DNA of 64,000 nucleotides from Rostratula benghalensis (lineage: Eukaryota; Chordata; Aves; Charadriiformes; Rostratulidae): NCBI GenBank assembly GCA_013399305.1, contig VXAI01000021.1, positions 434,001-498,000 on the forward strand, read 5' to 3'. Below, one piece after another: positions 62,931-64,000 of this stretch. Position 1 is the stretch's first letter; every line of letters starts with the position of its first letter. The translations under genes were made by a program, and so were the position numbers. The notes beneath the pieces are model-generated. The model was given only the letters and a program-made list of their open reading frames with translations. It was not told where the DNA came from and searched no databases.

Positions 62931-64000
62931 ATTAGCAGCTGGGGGAAAAAAAAATTGAAAATTTTTACTATGTAACCATAGGAGACAAACTAGCTCAAGT
63001 CAAACCAGACTACAGCATGCTTTAGACTTTTTTCTTTTTTTTTCCTTCAGGTTATACTGGTCAGGACTGTGAACAGGTCCATAGTGGTGGCAGCACTCTG
63101 CTTTTATCACATACATCATTGGAAAGCACTACACTTCACATTCTTCTCAACCATCAACTTTACAATGATTCTACCTATGTGCTGGCTGGTAGCTGGACTT
63201 CAGTCTTCCAGTTGCTACGGTCAGGCCCCATTGTCCTTCCTGAACGCCTTGAGTTAATTTTTGCTCACTATGGCCACAGAGGAGCTAGAAGTTAGGTCTC
63301 TGCAGGCAGCTTCCTACTAATGCTGGATAAAGGAGACACACCTTCTTGGAAGCTTACTAAAGAACATGCTTACTAGATGATTAATTTGATTAATAATGTA
63401 GAGAAGAAAAAATAAAGCTAATAAGTAAAAAATTGTACGTAAACAGCGTTTGCATAAACCCAGAATCAAACAAAAACCTGAACTCAGTTTTCTTCTTGGA
63501 AGCAAAGAAAAGTTTCTGGAGCAGTGGTCTTAAACTGAAACTCAGAATAAACATGTTAAAGTCTTCAGTTTTAATTTAAATAAATCCCACTCCACTGAAA
63601 AGGCGCGTGTCTGACAGTATAAATAAAGCATGCGTGACACTGGGGTTTGGGAGGTATCTACGATTGTCATTGGAAGTGCACCAGCAATATGGAACACAAG
63701 AGCTAACATGAGGTGGTTACTATCTGATAACTGCTATTTAATAGCAGTTGGCTACTATTCTAAATTGGAGAATCACAATTTTTGTAATTTTTAAAAAAAA
63801 AAAAAAGGCAGATCTTTCTACAGATTATTTTCCCCCCCCCCCCAGAGCTCCTTTCTGGATGAAAAATGTACGTGATGCTCCCACAGAATTTTCTGAGCAT
63901 TTTTGTTTTACTGGCTACCCAATTTCTTAAAAATAAATTTCAGTATTCTGTGGCTGCAAGCAGCTGCTGGCTTTTTCCAAACTCTACTTCTGTGGTACGG
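62931..64000. other. Right end of window, no gene seen
   Basis: AT-rich sequence with a 14-base A run near 63793 and a 12-base C run at 63832-63843. No coding exon is recognised. Confidence 0.5.
63832..63843. repeat. Poly-C run (12 C)
   Basis: Twelve consecutive C, uncommon in vertebrate DNA and error-prone in sequencing; the length may be inexact. Confidence 0.9.

Noticed and set aside
1..64000. CRISPR arrays, bacterial operons, phage or retroviral genes
   Set aside because: No regularly spaced repeats, no tightly packed coding sequences and no recognisable gag/pol/env or LTR pairs. The window is ordinary vertebrate DNA.

Overview
This is about 64 kb of vertebrate nuclear DNA, most likely from a bird. 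The reasons are a spliced gene with GT-AG introns and a CpG-island promoter, roughly 40% GC elsewhere, and interspersed repeats that are nearly all recognisable as 5'-truncated CR1 LINEs, the typical avian/reptilian repeat. No bacterial, viral or CRISPR-like content was seen. I could not name the species.

One protein-coding gene is supported: MOB2 (MOB kinase activator 2, an NDR/LATS-kinase-binding scaffold of the Hippo/NDR network). It lies on the minus strand and occupies the left half of the window. I rebuilt five coding exons from canonical splice sites with consistent phases: exon 1 at 33471-33502, exon 2 at 11799-11959, exon 3 at 10500-10593, exon 4 at 3424-3548 and exon 5 at 1595-1908. 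Together they give an uninterrupted 241-residue protein with all four zinc ligands of the Mob fold. Exon 1 sits in a CpG island that contains a 119-base assembly gap. The 3' UTR probably ends near position 585.

Layout: 1-584, downstream flank; 585-1594, inferred 3' UTR; 1595-33502, MOB2 coding exons and four introns (intron 1 is about 21.5 kb); about 33340-33990, CpG-island promoter; 33991-64000, about 30 kb upstream with no gene I can support. That upstream stretch holds two CR1 copies, low-complexity tracts, a GC-richer patch at 44400-45040 and a few palindromes. In the human genome MOB2 lies between BRSK2 and DUSP8. Neither neighbour is recognisable here, so the right part is either intergenic DNA or an upstream intron of a longer MOB2 transcript.

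Every recognisable CR1 fragment is on the plus strand, antisense to MOB2. I found no novel system. The most useful leads are an in-frame upstream ATG with a strong Kozak context that would lengthen MOB2 by 26 residues, the lineage-variable Ser/Gly/Asn tail of the protein, and unexplained GC/CpG patches upstream that could be alternative promoters or enhancers.
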